64,000 nucleotides of DNA from Cranoglanis bouderius (GCA_023630585.1 CM042555.1:17078501-17142500); one strand, 5' to 3'; shown: positions 11,521-25,018, counted from the first letter of the stretch. Translations and numbers: made by a program. Notes: generated by a model not told the origin, from the letters alone.

Positions 11521-12278
11521 TATGGTTGGATCAAATCAACCCTAAAGTTGTTACATTAGCACAAAGATGGAGTTTGTATAAATCAATGATTGTAGAACTG
11601 TATCGCAAAACCAACTCTTGAAGACATTAGACTTTTCGGTTTATTGGCTTAAAAACATATCGAGCATGTTTAGTAATTTCGTAATGTGATATTACATGTT
11701 TCCCAGAGGAAACCCAGATGAATGTTTGCTAATCTCTTGAATGTCAATGAAGAATCAGATCAGTGTACCACAAACACTGTCACTGCACAAACTGTTCCAC
11801 GTAATGGTACTGTTACATTTTCCATTTTTGTAGAACGATCCACTGACCTTGAACTTTGTACTTACAGTATGTTCATCTCAAATGCGCTGCTGCTTTATTT
11901 AAAGCCTTGCTTTTGCTTGTGAAATTGTGAAAGAATTGTCTCTTGTATTGGCTTTGGGGGCAGGGGGGTGGGGGGCAGCAGCTTTTTAAGGTGTTTGAAT
12001 GTAAAGCTTATCAATTGTGCTGGTTATGTTCAGCCAAATAAGCAGTGGCCATTTTCTTTGTGAAGCTGTAATGTTTTAATGTTGTACACAATGTTAGTGT
12101 GTACCGTTTGTCGTAAAATTTTGCACCAGGAAGGTACTTTATCTTATTGATATGTGATTTTTTTTTTTTACCAATTTTGGAAGTTTGTGGACTGAATGTT
12201 GATACGCTGTATTTGCAATTTTAGTAGAAACCTAGAGCAAGAAATGTGCTAGCAATCATTTTGCTACTGTTTTTCTAC

Positions 12279-12333
<55 letters not shown>
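12279..12333. repeat. (ATT)n microsatellite
   Basis: Uninterrupted trinucleotide run of about 18 units. Confidence 0.95.
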
Positions 12334-12336
<3 letters not shown>

Positions 12337-12940
12337 TGTTATGTTAAAGTATTTGTGTGATGAGCTATAAGTGAACTATACAAGAAGGGATTTTTTGCAA
12401 GAAGCATTGTAAGAATTTTTAATCTTAAGAATTAAAACAAGGCCTTGTGACAAGTCACAGCCTTTTATATCTGATTATTGTGTTTATATATATATTTAAA
12501 AAAGCAAAAAAACAAACAGTCATTATTTCAACGTGAAAGCAGAATAAAGCTGCTATTACTGTTTATAATATTATTTTTTAATACAACTAACATAAAAAAA
12601 TAATTAAAGGTCAAAATGAAGTGTATTTAATTTCTTATCATTTGTTTTTGCCTTGATATTTTAGGTTATAGTCAAAGGCCTAAATTAAGTGATTAATTAA
12701 TTAATTAAAATTTGTCAAGGCAATAACAGAATGGGACTAATCAAGGCTGGGAACTTATACTGATTCACCAAGTTATACTGATTAAATGGAACATTGACTT
12801 TTTTCCCTTTGCTTGTAGATAGAAGTGAACATAGAGCTATCTTTGACCAAAGCGGGAAATAACGAAGCACAAGTACTTTAATAATTTTGACTTTTACTCA
12901 CTACATTGTAAAAGAAATGTTTCAAACACTACATAATATA

Positions 12941-14307
12941 CAACCCCAATTCCAAAAAAGTTGGGATGCTGTGTAAAATGTAAATAAAAACAGAATGCAA
13001 TGATTTGCAAATCTTATAAACCCATATTTTATTCACAACAGCACATATGAAATGTTTAAACTGAGGAGATGTATCATTTTAAGGAAAAAATAAGTTAATT
13101 TTGAATTTGATGGCAGCAACGCCATCTCAAAAAAGTTGGGACAGGGCCATGTTTACCACTGTGTAGCATCCCCTTTTCTTTTAACAACAGTCCGTATATG
13201 TCTGGGAACTGAGGAGACCAGTTGCTGGAATTATAGGAGAGGAATGTTGTCCCATTCGTGTCTGATACAGGATTCTAGCTGCTCAACAGTCCTGGATCTT
13301 GTTTGTTGTATTTTTCCTTTCGTGATGCGCCAAATGTTTTCAGTTGGTGAAAGGTCTGGACTGCAGACAGGCCAGTTCAGCCCCTGGACTCTTCTACTAC
13401 GAAGTCATGCTAATGTAATAGATGCAGTATGTGGTTTAGCATTGTCTTGCTGAAATATGCAAGGCCTTCCCTGAAAATGCAAGCATATGTTGCTCCAAAA
13501 CCTGTATATACCTTTCAGCATTGATGGTGCCTTTCCAGATGTGCAAGCTGCCCATTCCATAGGCACTAATGCACCCCATACCATCAGAGATGCAGGCTTT
13601 TGAACTGAGCGCTGATAACAAGCTGGGTGGACCCTCTCCTCTTTAGTCCAGAGGACATAGCGTCCATAGTTTCCAAAAAGAATTTCCTCAGTCTATTTTT
13701 AATGAGCCCAGAGAAGACAGCAGCGTTTCTGGATCATGTTCACATATGGCTTCTTCTTTGCATGATAGAGCTTTAACCAGCATTTGTGGATGGCACGGCG
13801 AACTGTGAGTTCTGGAGGTATTTCTGAGCCCATGCAGTGATTTCCATTACAGAATCATGCCTGTTTTTAATGCAGTGCTGCCTGAGCACGGGCATGCAAT
13901 ATTGATGTTCGCCCTTGTCCCTTGCGCACAGAGATTTCTCCGGATTCTCGGAATCTTTTGATGATATTATGTACTGTAGATGATGAGATATTCAAAGTCT
14001 TTGCAATTTTACATTGAGGAACGTTATTCCGAAATCGTTCCACAAATTGTAGACAGTTTTTCGCAGATTGGTGAACCTCTGCCCATCTTTACTTCTGTTG
14101 CCAATTAACCAGCTGTTTCTTTTTAGTAACACTTACTTTTCCAACCTTTTGTTGCCCCCGTCCCAACTTTTTGGAGACGTGTTGTGGCCATCAAATTCAA
14201 AATTTGAAATGGTACATTTCCTCAGTTTAAACATTTGATATGTTCTATTGTGAATAACATATGGGTTTATGAAATTTTCAAATCACTGCATTCTGTTTTT
14301 ATTTACA
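12941..14307 (-). mobile_element. Tc1-like element, degenerate (family 'CAACCCCAATTCC')
   Basis: The left end CAACCCCAATTCCAAAAAAG follows a TA. The right part holds CCCGTCCCAACTTTTTGGAG and the matching subterminal sequence up to about TTTATTTACAT, where it is cut off. On the minus strand, MGSLHIWKGTINAERYIQVL is a transposase catalytic-domain fragment. Frames are broken throughout. A short internally deleted sister copy lies at 23,993-24,638. Confidence 0.85.
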
Positions 14308-14589
14308 TAAGTTGAAGTTGTTGTTTTTTTGTATTTATCCATGGCATAGTGTATTGTGACAGATAGAGCCATTAGCCATTAGCCATTTAACTAATAAAAC
14401 TGTTATTAGTTAACCTTTGCTAAAGTTTTCTCATAATCCTTGGTGAAAGAGGCACTATCGAGTAGTTTTTGATCATTAGTAGGTCATGTGACTATAACAT
14501 GTATGTAGGTTGTACATTTTATAGAAGTTAAAATATGCCATAATCCTTCCAGATGTGTGCATGCACAGTCTGTAAAAAAATGACTGAGG

Positions 14590-14795
14590 TAGTTTATACT
14601 TCAATACTTCAGTAAGCGCTTTATCCTGGTCATTGTCACAGTGGATCTGGAGCATATCCTGGGAAATACATGGCAGGAATACATCCTGGATGGGATGCCA
14701 ATCCGTCACAGGGTACCATGCACACACACTCATTTGTACCTAGTGTATACTTTAGTGTATACAGACAGTAACCCCAGCTCAGGATAGAACCTGAC
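14590..14795 (-). repeat. SINE fragment, reverse orientation
   Basis: CAGTAAGCGCTTTATCCTGG, GGATGGGATGCCAATCCGTC and CCCAGCTCAGGATAGAACC are the reverse complement of the SINE tail, body and B-box region. Confidence 0.6.
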
Positions 14796-15604
14796 CTAGT
14801 TTAGTTTATTCTTTATTTTATCCTGAGTAAAAAATCGAACTTACCAGACTATTTATTTATAATTGTCCTTAACTTGAGTAAAGAATTTGGGTACTTTTAC
14901 TTTTGTCTGTCTTTGACAGCAAACATGAACACTTCTGCAGTTTTTCAAGTTGTTTTTCCACACCTCTTACAGCCAGATGATGGCAGTGTTGGACAAAGAC
15001 TAGTCTCTTGTGGTCGCTTGTGGAAGGGCATGATGGATTTCCAAATCACTCTCACACAATTCAATGAAAAGGTTTGCAGGATAAACGTATAAGCTGTGTG
15101 TTGTTCTGTCCCCTGCTCTTAAGCGTGTCAATCTCAGTAGCCTGTTATAAAAAACTGATAAAGGCCTGCTGATGCATAATTAATATAGTAGATAAGGAGG
15201 CACAGGTGCTCGTGATTTACAAAAAGCTCCAAATAATCTCAAGAGGTCCCTGGAAGGCCGTAAATCAAAGGAATAGCTTGACCGAGCACGCTATCTAGTA
15301 AGCGTTCATTAATGCCTAATGCTCACTGTTTGCTCTGTTTCTTGTCAGCCAGATTAGCATTTTATAGCTGAAGGAAATGTTGAAGATGCATAGACAAATA
15401 CGTAAAACGCATGCAAAGACATGACGAGGTAAAGATGCGAAGAGGGGATTAACTTTCATTTATTTTCCACTTCAGAAAGATATGAGCACAAGTACTGTAC
15501 AGGATCGGCACTGTAGAAACACCGAACGTGTAGAAAACGAACACATGTAAACACAGAACAGCAAATACATGAACTATCTGGAATATGAGAAATTCTGAAA
15601 TACA

Positions 15605-15785
15605 TTTAATGGCATTTGGCATAGAGATGCCCTTATCCAGAGCAACTTACATTTTCTCATTTATACAGCTGAGGGTTAAGGGCCTTGCTCAAGGGCCCAG
15701 CAGTGGCAGCTTGGTGGTGCTGGGATATGAACACACGATCTTCCTGGTGTTGTTAACGGCTGGACATCAGGTACCTTGCACATAA
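15605..15785 (-). repeat. tRNA-derived SINE, reverse orientation
   Basis: GGGTTAAGGGCCTTGCTCAA and GGGCCCAGCAGTGGCAGC are the reverse complement of the body of the SINE at 61745-61935; the 3' tail (GCATTTGGCA) is also present. Confidence 0.7.
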
Positions 15786-15876
15786 CTTTAAGTGAACATC
15801 AAAGATTAAGAGTCTATGAGTGATAGCTGTATTGACTGTAGTATTATTGTTATTTTTGTATTATTACTCTTCAGAC

Positions 15877-18015
15877 ACACACACACACACACACACACAC
15901 AAAGCACACAGCCGTGCACACACACAATATAAGAATTTCTTTTGAATGTAACATGTAATTACATGTAATTATTTGATGCCTAAATAGTGTGATGTTATCT
16001 TGTTTACATATATTGTGTGTTTATGTAACGCAACTATAATGATTTTAGATAGCTTATGTTAGAAGTTTCCCCTCGTTTTTCGAGTCTCCGGCAGACTCGA
16101 ACACTTCCGCATTCCACTGCGCGCTTTCAAGCGCTATTCAAAAACTCTCCGATGGACATTTCATTCACAAAGACTCTCGTGTTGTTTACCTATGCCATGT
16201 GCTCATGTTTTCGGTTATGTCATGTCTCCGCCTCCTGTGTTTCCATGTGCTCATGTTTTAGTTTGTGTCATGTCTCCGCCTCCTTAATTCTTATTGGTTC
16301 AGGTTCGTCTAATTCATTCTGTGTAATCATGAGTTTCAGCTGTTTGTGATTTTCTTTGTGTTTAAATACGCCACTCCGTTTCCGCTTGGGCGCGGAGTAT
16401 TAGGTTATATTATATTATATTAGTTTAGTTTAGCGTTTGTTTAGCTTGTCATAGTTATTCATAGGATAGTCTTGTATAGTCTAGTAGATGTGTTTAACTG
16501 TACGCTTTGTTCCGGTGATTCCCAGATCACTACTCTTGTTTTTTACAGCCTGGATTATATTGTGTTTTGTTCATAGTATGGATTCTTATTTTTTGGAATA
16601 AACTCTTCTATATCTTCTGACGTCTCCCCAGCGCATGCATCCTGACTCCCTCTTCCGACCAACACGTCTGTGGTTACGTAACAGCTTAACTTAGGATATT
16701 ATTTTAAATGTCCGTAACCATGTTTTACTTGTAATATTCTTTACAAGTCCATCGAATTTGGTATGTGGTTAATCGTCTTGCGATACCCTGATTGATTATG
16801 CATATCATATTGCAATGGGATACATTATTTCATGCTTTTTCTTCATTTCACACGTAATATGGTTTAAACCGCCTCCTCCATGGACATGCAAATCCAGGTC
16901 TGAGACCAAACAAAGAGAGTTCATCCCGCCAACAAATCAAACTTCCTGATTGGCCCATAGCCCAAAGAGGCGTGTGTGTTGGTGTTGTCTTTAAAACAAC
17001 ACCACGCTTTGAAACTCTCTTCAGTCTCTCTTCCAGCACACTTACTCTTTTTTTTCACTTCAACTTCACTTCTACGCTCCTTCCGGAAGAGGAAGCCAGG
17101 ATCTCTCTCTCCCGGACAAAAGATGCAACCGCCTCACGGCCGACGCCTTTTCAAATGGCACGACGAACCAGCGAACTCTACACGACCTCGCGCGAACTTT
17201 CAAACCGAAGCCATGCAAGTATAGTTAATGGATCTATATCTGCGTTTAAGATTGTACCCCTGTTTACAGGAGATTTAAGTTCGTTGCTGGTTTTGAAAAA
17301 GGCTAATTAGTTGTGTTTTTGTCTGCCATTCCCTTTTATTTCATTACTTTCTCTCTATACCTTTTCTTTCCTTGTATATAGATGTACATATGTATGTTTT
17401 GCTTAGAGGTAGTTGTGTGTGTTCATAGTTACATCTAGTTATTAAAATCTATTATCCCACACTTGATTTGTCTCTGTTTGGTCACGTGATGAGTCAATTA
17501 AACGCTGCGAGTCTCGCTACACGCTCTGGAAACGGAGATTTCCTTCCTGGCCAGAAGGATAAACTCCCTCTTTAGAGTTCATAATTCCAAACTAGACTAC
17601 AGCTAATCCTAAAAGCTGATCTGGACCACATACATAGTCATAATTAATTATAATCCATTGTAGTTAATTATCTATATGTATATGTGCACATACACGAATT
17701 CCCTTTCATGGCTGATGTATATTTATAACTGGTCACAACATGCGTTGATTAGATATATAGATATATTTCACGCCATTCGAGCTAATTCCTTACATAAATT
17801 GGAGAATACATTTAAATGTGTTAAAAATCTTTTAATTCGTTACATGAATTGTAACTGGTGGAGAATATTTTTAGATGTTGCAGATTCATCCGATTTACTA
17901 CACATTCTGGTAGATAATGAGGGCACGCTTTAAAACTCGTCTCCTTTAAAAAGGTGCGTTGAATCCAAGCGTGTGCTTCTGTTTCATTTTTCATGTTTAA
18001 GGTTGATCCATTACA
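15877..18015 (+). mobile_element. LTR-like repeat, copy 1 (interrupted by solo LTR)
   Basis: From about 15925 to 18015 this matches, in inverted orientation, the repeat at 31,869-33,663, apart from a foreign solo LTR at 16,057-16,683. Shared parts include a CA microsatellite border, an octamer ATGCAAAT near 16885, an inverted CCAAT (GATTGGCC) near 16951, a TTTAAAACAACA stretch near 16990, and the 3' end ...ATTACA. The left end was not found. It encodes no protein. LTR is the best guess because the other copy is bounded TG...CA; a non-autonomous DNA element is possible. Confidence 0.55.
16057..16683 (+). mobile_element. Solo LTR with 5-bp target-site duplication
   Basis: It begins TGTTAGAAG and ends CGTAACA (TG...CA) and is flanked by GCTTA on both sides (16052-16056 and 16684-16688). 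A TTTAAATA-like promoter element lies near 16361 and AATAAA at 16597-16602. The homologous repeat at 31.9-33.7 kb lacks this segment, giving an empty-site control. No internal region is present. It is probably Ty3/Gypsy-type. Confidence 0.85.
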
Positions 18016-19633
18016 TTATTCTGGTGGAAAAGAATAATGCTACTAATGATGATTCGTTACAATATTAAACTAATCATATTTACTCCCTGTTGTCCATTCA
18101 CAGTTGGAATGTGTTACCGAACATATAATCACTGTATTTGTTTCATTCAAATGAACTGGCAGATGTGACCATCAAGGGAACACAGTCATTATCCGTTTTG
18201 GATGGGTGAGTGATGTCATAAAGCCAGAGGCTAGTGTTTTTGTGAATTTTATCCTAAATTCAAGGAAATCAGGTGAATGCATATACAGTTACTGGAATAG
18301 ACAGGTACTGACAACAGCTGCTATGATTTTTTTCTTGATTACTTGCGTCACGGCGAATTGAATTAAAAATCCGAGTCAAGTAGCAAGTCCAAGTTGAGTC
18401 ACAAGTCTGAGACTCGACTCCTTGTCTCTGCCCTCAACTACTCAGGCAGATACTTAAACTGTAGTCTGTCTCTTATGAGATACTTTGGATCTCATAAGAG
18501 CATCCACAATTTGAGTAATTAAGAATCCAGGGAATTTGCTTTTAAAATCAACACATTTCGGCCATTAGTGCAATGACGGCTTCACTGGAGATTTTTTTTA
18601 CATTTTTTTTCTGAGCAGACTAATGTGAGCCAGTGTGAGTTCTCACACTTGGGTGATAACATCGTCTAGCACATGACAAATGCTTGAACAAATGCATATT
18701 TACGCAAAACTAATTTCAAGCTTATTTTTATGGCTTCTTCATGGCAGCATTAAAGAACATATACAATATTTATGAGTGTGTTTGGGCGTGTGTGTGTCTG
18801 TGTGTGTGTGTATGCACCTGTGCATGATTAGACACGTAAATACGCGTGTGCTCGCTCGTGTGTGCACACTCTTGTGTGTGTGTGGGTGTGTGTGTGGGTG
18901 TGTGCAGATGTGTGACTGGGACCTCTGTAAGCTGTTTTTTCTTCTTCTCCTTTCTAGTAATAAGTGTAGCAGCCCATTATATTCCATTAGATGCTATTCA
19001 CATTCAAAGAATAGGCTCACATTTTTATCTAATACCTTTCCTATCTAGAGGCAAAAGATATTATTGAATAGTCATTTTGATTATACAGTGTGTAGAAAGA
19101 GCTGCAGTCGAAATACAATGTTTAATCATATTGAATAAAAAGCTTTCTGAATACAAGATTTAACAAAGAGCTGTCGTCAAAAGCACAATCTTTAATCACA
19201 CTAAATGAATTTGTCCTGTGTCCTACCATAGTCTAGTGTTTAACTTTTTTTCTCCGTCTTTTTGTTGTCGTTGTTGTTTGGAGAAGTGATCGTTATTATC
19301 GAAAAAAGATAACTGGTTGTCCCTTAAAAAAAAATCTGTCAGCCAAGAACAAGGTAAGATGAACAAGAAGAGAAAGAAAGGAGAGGAACAGATTGCATTG
19401 TACTGAAGATACACACAGTGAAGAGATGGGCAGGAAGGAAGCAGGAAGGAAAAGTGCTAAAGAGAGTGTGAGAACGTACTTTACTGAATACCCAAACTTA
19501 TAAGAGAAAAAGATACACACACACAGATACACATGCATTTGTGCACACACATTTTCCAGTATGGGTGCATAATCTCCAATTATATGGTGAGAAATATGAG
19601 TAAAGATGAATGCACTGAAATGTTCTGATATTA
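18016..19633. other. Stretch without recognised gene
   Basis: A TG-rich tract lies at about 18776-18905. Otherwise no coding or repeat structure was recognised. Confidence 0.4.
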
Positions 19634-20034
19634 CAGCAATCAGCCATAACATTAAAACCACCTGCCTAATATTGTGTAGGTCCCCCTTGTGCCACTACTG
19701 TGCTGTGTAGCTCTTCTCTGGGATCAGACCAGATGGACTAGCCTTTGCATCAACGAGCCTTGGGCGCCCATGACCATATTGCCAGTCCACCGGTTGTCCA
19801 TCCTTGGACCACTTTTCGTAGGTACTAACCACTGCATGTGCTTGTGGAACACCCCACAAGACCTGCTGTCTTAGAGATGCTCTGACCCAATCGTCTAGCC
19901 ATCACAATTTGGCCCTTGTCAGAGTCACTAATATCCCATTTTTCCTGTTTCCTAAACATCAACTTTGATAACTGACTGTCACCTGTCAGTGGTTCTTCAC
20001 CTGGCAGTGGTTTTAATGTTATGGATGGTCGCTG
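19634..20034. mobile_element. Tc1/mariner-type MITE (401 bp)
   Basis: The left end CAGCAATCAGCCATAACATT mirrors the right end (reverse CAGCGACCATCCATAACATT), and both continue AAAACCAC. TA dinucleotides flank both ends. The interior has no transposase. Confidence 0.8.
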
Positions 20035-20244
20035 TATTTTTTCTTATCATGCCTAGAATGAGCCCAGTAGCTGAAGTGCATTAGTGAGTGATTATTTAAT
20101 AGTAAGTTGGTTATTCATTTTGGTATCAATATCGCAGAGTACAAAAAACAAACAAACAAGTATTTGTAATCATACATGTAACTAAAAAAATGGTATCAAT
20201 GCATCCCTAATGATGATCATATTGCGGTTCAGTATGTTATTATA

Positions 20245-20500
20245 AAATACTATGTGGCATTGTGATTTAGTGGTTAGCACATTTGCCTTGTACCTCCAGG
20301 TTTGGGGGTTTGATTCCTACCTCTGCCTTGTGTGTGCAGAGTTTGCACGTTCTCCCTGTGCTTTGGGGTTTTTCTCTGGGTAGTCTGGTTTCCTCCCCCA
20401 GTCAAAAGACATGTGCTGTAGGCTGATTGGTGTCTCTAAATTGTCTCTAGTCTGTGATTGGTTGGCACCCTGTCCAGAATGTACCCTGAGTTGCTGGGCA
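20245..20500 (+). repeat. tRNA-derived SINE
   Basis: The head reads GATTTAGTGGTTAGCACATT and GGGTTTGATTCCTACC. The body has GTTTGCACGTTCTCCCTGTG and TCCTCCCCCAGTCAAAAGAC. It is the same SINE type as at 3.4 kb. Confidence 0.75.
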
Positions 20501-22060
20501 TAAGCAAAAACAATTTTGGCCAAAACATTTCGAGGGTAAGTCAAAACATTTATTTATTGCATGTCACAAAAGTGTATCAGGTTTATGGTACCAGTAGAAG
20601 GGGCTATTGAGAACAATGGACCAGTGCAAGTACAAATTTAATGCACTGTTTCTTGCACTTTTAAGGTTTTCATTTGACTCACCCTCATAATTAACCGTAT
20701 AACTGAAAATGACTAAATATGCCAAGAATAAATAAGAGAAGTGGAAAGTCTGCATAATTGTAATATTTTTTTTTTTTGTTTAAGTTAAATCACTCAAACA
20801 TGGTTTAAATTACTGACTTCATACTTTCCACATAACTCCATTAAAAAAAAAAAATAAAAGAAAAAGAAAAACAACACTGTAAACATGTACATCAAGGAAA
20901 AAATCAAATGAAACTGTCATACATTCATTACTCAATGTGATATACCATTGGAAAATATTGGAAGCTTGGAAAATATTAAAACAGTTTATTTGTTGGAGGT
21001 GGAAACTCAAGAAAAACATGAAGCGCTAAATCCTGGATCTGTGAGGAACCAAAACTACTCATTGTACCACAGTGTTTCTCTTCTATCTCTTAGTGTATCA
21101 CATCATTTGTTTGGAAATACAGCGATGTAGAATTTATTATATATTGTGACCTCCATACAATCATTAAAGGACCATTACTGCATGATATTGTAAGGTTCTT
21201 TTATCAAATCACCTGCCAAACCCTTTGGAATTCACAGCTCACCATGCACCATGAAAACAAATCAGTCATGAAGTAACACCTTTAAAATGCAAATTTAAAA
21301 TTAGCTTACGGAGAAGGTGATAATTATACCTAGTTTTAGTAGGTGAAGTGGTGTGTCTTTGTTTTTGGTCGATGTGCTTTGTTGCTCTGGTACTTTAGAT
21401 TGGCCACTTGAATCATGATTGGCAGTTTAAAGCTGTGAAGAAAAGAGTCCCTTGTTTTTCTCCATAAGAGAATATCTGCATTTTTTTTTTTTTACCTGTT
21501 TCATGTCATTTGTTTGATTCAGGTCTTTGAATTCCTAATCGTTTTCTTTGATAAGACACTTGTATTGTACTGTATGATAAAGTATTACATAAATTCTTAC
21601 TTAAAAAGACTGTTTATCCCCCCAAAAAAATTGCATGTAAAGATTTCATTCCAGTTTCATGGGAAGACTACTTGCCCACCTCTACATTTATAACTTACTC
21701 ATGGAAAAACAACTGAAGACAACAACAATTTTGAAAGATTTATAAGTTTACAACGGGGAACGAGTTCTCAATTTTATTATCAGCATCATCCACATCAATA
21801 TCTGTCTTATCACCTGATGTAAAAGTCACTGCATTTAAAGATGAGCTTCATTGTTGTCACTGGAGAAATCATCACACTAACACTGATAGGGAAAAGTGCT
21901 CTTCTCTGTTTTGATTATGAAGACTCAGGAGCATCACGGACATTTTGACAGGCGGTATCTGATTACAAACTGAGTCGATTAGGCTTATTGATTGTTGATG
22001 GCAGAAAACTACTTGAACCGGTGAAATTGCAATTGCACGAAATAGTTTTGTCTTACGCAG
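20501..22060. other. Stretch without recognised gene
   Basis: AT-rich sequence with several homopolymer runs; no coding segment or element boundary recognised. Confidence 0.4.
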
Positions 22061-22061
22061 T

Positions 22062-22320
22062 CGTGTTTGTTGGTAAATGAGACCTTTTAGCTGTACTCAT
22101 GTTCCATGCACGTGAATTAAAGAGGGATTTGGCTGAATGCCCTTTGTGATGATGTCACATGACGCATCTTGGCCCAAATCTGCAGAAAATCTGCGGTTAT
22201 TTTGAAAAATTGCAAGCTCCTCCGAATATTGTGGAGTTTACTTGATTTTGTGTTAATTTCTGCGATCGCAAAATCGTGAAATCCTGGAGGGACTGTATAG
22301 TGACTGTTGAGTGTTATCAC
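22062..22320 (-). repeat. Probable dispersed repeat of DNA-transposon origin
   Basis: The segment carries CTGCGATCGCAAAATCGTG, CTCCTCCGAATATTGTGGAG and GATGATGTCACATGACGC. I associate such text with dispersed fish repeats, but no termini were defined here. Confidence 0.3.
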
Positions 22321-22689
22321 GCTACATTCACATCAGGTCGTAGCAATACAAAATGTGAAAAAGGTCAAACCGATAAAGAAAAAGTACGTGCCATTCTTTA
22401 ATTAAAATGTAATTATTTTCAATTTGCTGTTGCATAACAGGAATACAACACTATGCTGAATCACACCACCCCATTTTTCCCCCTACAACAGCATGCCGCC
22501 TCATGTTTAAATTCCTTATACAGTACTTATCAAAACATCTTAAGACATACCTGACAACAGAAGTAAACAAAGCCTTGGATACAGTATATGAGAATTTAGT
22601 GACCTTTGATGAAACGTTGGGATCGATCCTATGGATGGATAGATCTGGAAAAATATCTCAAATCAAAATTAGAGTGGAACACAGAATGT

Positions 22690-22943
22690 TATAATGTTAT
22701 AACATACTTTTCAGAAGGTCGACATTGCTGTATTTTAAATTCTTTATTCTAATATTTTTGAGATACTGGATTTTTCCATGAGCTGTAAGCCATAATCATC
22801 AAGATTAAAACAAAAAAAGGCTTGAAGTATTTCACTTTATGTGTAATGAATCTAGAATATATGAGAGTTCCACTTTTTAAAATTAAATTACGGGGGAAAA
22901 AATTAACTTTTCCAGAATATTCTAATTTTTTGAGATGCAACTG
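22690..22943 (-). mobile_element. Tc1-like terminal fragment (family 'CAGTTGCATCTC')
   Basis: The reverse strand starts CAGTTGCATCTCAAAAAATT next to TA and continues through CAATGTCGACCTTCTG-like text. The same sequence lies in opposite orientation at about 37,650-37,860, where it leads into a transposase. Confidence 0.7.
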
Positions 22944-22949
22944 TACATA

Positions 22950-23990
22950 CACCTGATATCAATGTAGGACATAGGTTGTATTGGTGTGGGGCAGAGTGCA
23001 GTATGCTGGTATGTTTCCTCTACCCCTGCTACAGAAGCAGTGGGCACTGCTATTGGCAGGTGGGTGTGTAATTTAACAGTATTGCCTGTCTCTATGGAAT
23101 AAAGCCATCAACAAATCTCCAAGACAAGATTTGATGTGTCACTTGTACTGATTTTAGACTGCCAGCAAACACAATGTTCATGTCAGTGAGTGGTCAGTGA
23201 GGGAGAGACTGCATGCTGCTGGTCTGCAATTAATTCAAGCTGTCAGAGATCATCTTGAGGTCCAGATTGATGTTAAATAAGTCATCCTTCAGCCCATTCC
23301 ATGCACCCCATGGAAGGCCGGAGTGTGGAGGAGGACAACTCCACTTCATCAAAATTCTGACTGAACAATCTGTACAGTCAGGCCTGGAGTGTGAAATAAA
23401 TCATCATTTCATATGAGAGACTATACACCAGTCTGGCTGGCGGAGTGCTGGTGCAGTAACGCCTTGGTCTTGAATGGCTGAAGATTGAAAAAAAGAAGAC
23501 AGTAAGGGCAGATCTGGTCCAGCCCTCAGGAGACCCTGGATTACAATATCAGAAGACATTGTGACCTTCTGCCCACCAGTTTCATCAGTCCTTTCTGCTT
23601 GACCGGAGAAAATCTCATAATTACACATTTAGAGGCACTTTTAGAGGCACTTCACCAACGTGTTCAAACAGTGGAGCTATATGGAGGCTGAATGCAAAAT
23701 ACAGAAACTACTGCAAAAAAAAAAAAAGACATCGAAGCATGTGAAAATATCTTGCATATAGTCAGATGTACCTAGTATTTCCTATTATAAGATTACAAGA
23801 AACCAAATATGAGATGAAGAACATTTTGTTTCTAGACATTTCGTACTAATTTCAAGCTTGAAATAGTCATGTTCTATTGGCTGGTCATTTTTTCTAATTT
23901 TATTCCTAGAAAGAAGCAAAAATAATGAGTAAAACCATCTAAAAACATACTGAATAATCTTATATTATATTATATAAGAAATATTAGATA
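22950..23990. other. Stretch without recognised feature
   Basis: Less AT-rich than its neighbours between 22,980 and 23,620, but the reading frames are short and no family was recognised. Confidence 0.35.
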
Positions 23991-23992
23991 TA

Positions 23993-24638
23993 CAACCCCA
24001 ATTCCAAAAAAGTTGGGACGCAGTGTAAAATGTAAATAAAAAAAGAATGCAATGACTTGCAGATCTCATAAACCCATATGTTATTCACAATAGAACATAG
24101 AAAACATATCAAATGTTTAAACTGAAGAAATGTACCATTAAAAAAAAAAGAAGAAGGTAATTTTGAATTTGATGACAGCAACATGTCTCACAAAAGTTGG
24201 GACGGGGGCAACAAAAGGCTGGAAAAGTAAGTGTTACTAAAAAGAAGGAACATTTTGCAACTAGTTAAGTTAATTGGTAACAGGTCAGTAACATGATTGG
24301 GTATAAAAAGAGTATCTTAGAGAGGCAGAGTCTCTCAGAAGTAAAGATGGGATGGAATCTGGATAGAAGCATATGTTGCTCTAAAACCTGTATATACCTT
24401 TCAGCATTGATGGTGCCTTTCCAGATGTGCAAGCTGCCCATTCCATAGGCACTAATGCACCCCCATAGCATAAGAGATGCAGGCTTTTGAACTGAGTGCC
24501 GATAAAAAGCCGGATGGTCCCTCTACTGTGTTGTGTTCTATTGTGAATACCATATGGGTTTATGAGATTTGCAAATCATTGCATTCTGCATTTACTTACA
24601 TTTTACACAGTGTCCCAACTTTTTTGGAATTGGGGTTG
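23993..24638 (-). mobile_element. Internally deleted Tc1-like element with both ends
   Basis: Both termini are intact: CAACCCCAATTCCAAAAAAG on the left and its complement CTTTTTTGGAATTGGGGTTG-like sequence on the right, each next to TA. At 646 bp it keeps only part of the transposase (GCISAYGMGSLHIWKGTINA, minus strand). It is a deletion derivative of the family at 12,941. Confidence 0.9.
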
Positions 24639-25018
24639 TACAGTATTTGCCCATATTCAAGATTTTTTTTTTTTTCAATATACTGGTATTAGTTATTGTA
24701 CTTCTTTTGTAATCCTCTTGTTTATTGTGTTTAGTTATTTAATCAGTTGCAAATTCCAGTCCAACAACTAGTGTAGCATTTCTTTTCTTTTTTTGTTGAT
24801 TTGAAATGATGCAAAGTGTAAGTTTGTCCTGCTTATGTCTTATGCCTTCACTGCTTTTCTGAGAATACATGTCTGTCTGAGTATGTTTTATTAAACATGT
24901 TCTTTGTTATCCATTCAGAAGTAGACCTTTTAGTCATTTATGAATTTATTCATTTAAACCCATAACCCCTGTCTGAGGAGAATGGCAACGGCAACTTGTG
25001 CTCTTTTGGAACTTGCTC

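Larger units (their letters stand above)
10480..12550 (+). other. mras: Probable mras 3' UTR and downstream DNA
   Basis: No coding sequence is seen here. Candidate AATAAA signals lie at 10993-10998 and 12543-12548. If the distal one is used, the 3' UTR includes a (CA)n tract (10533-10572), a SINE (11218-11520), a G-rich run (11956-11975) and an (ATT)n tract (12279-12333). The 3' end is inferred from hexamers only. Confidence 0.45.

Noticed and set aside
16972..17310. 112-codon frame in the LTR-like repeat
   Set aside because: Not kept in the paralogous copy at 32.7-32.95 kb, where the aligned region reads differently; no domain.
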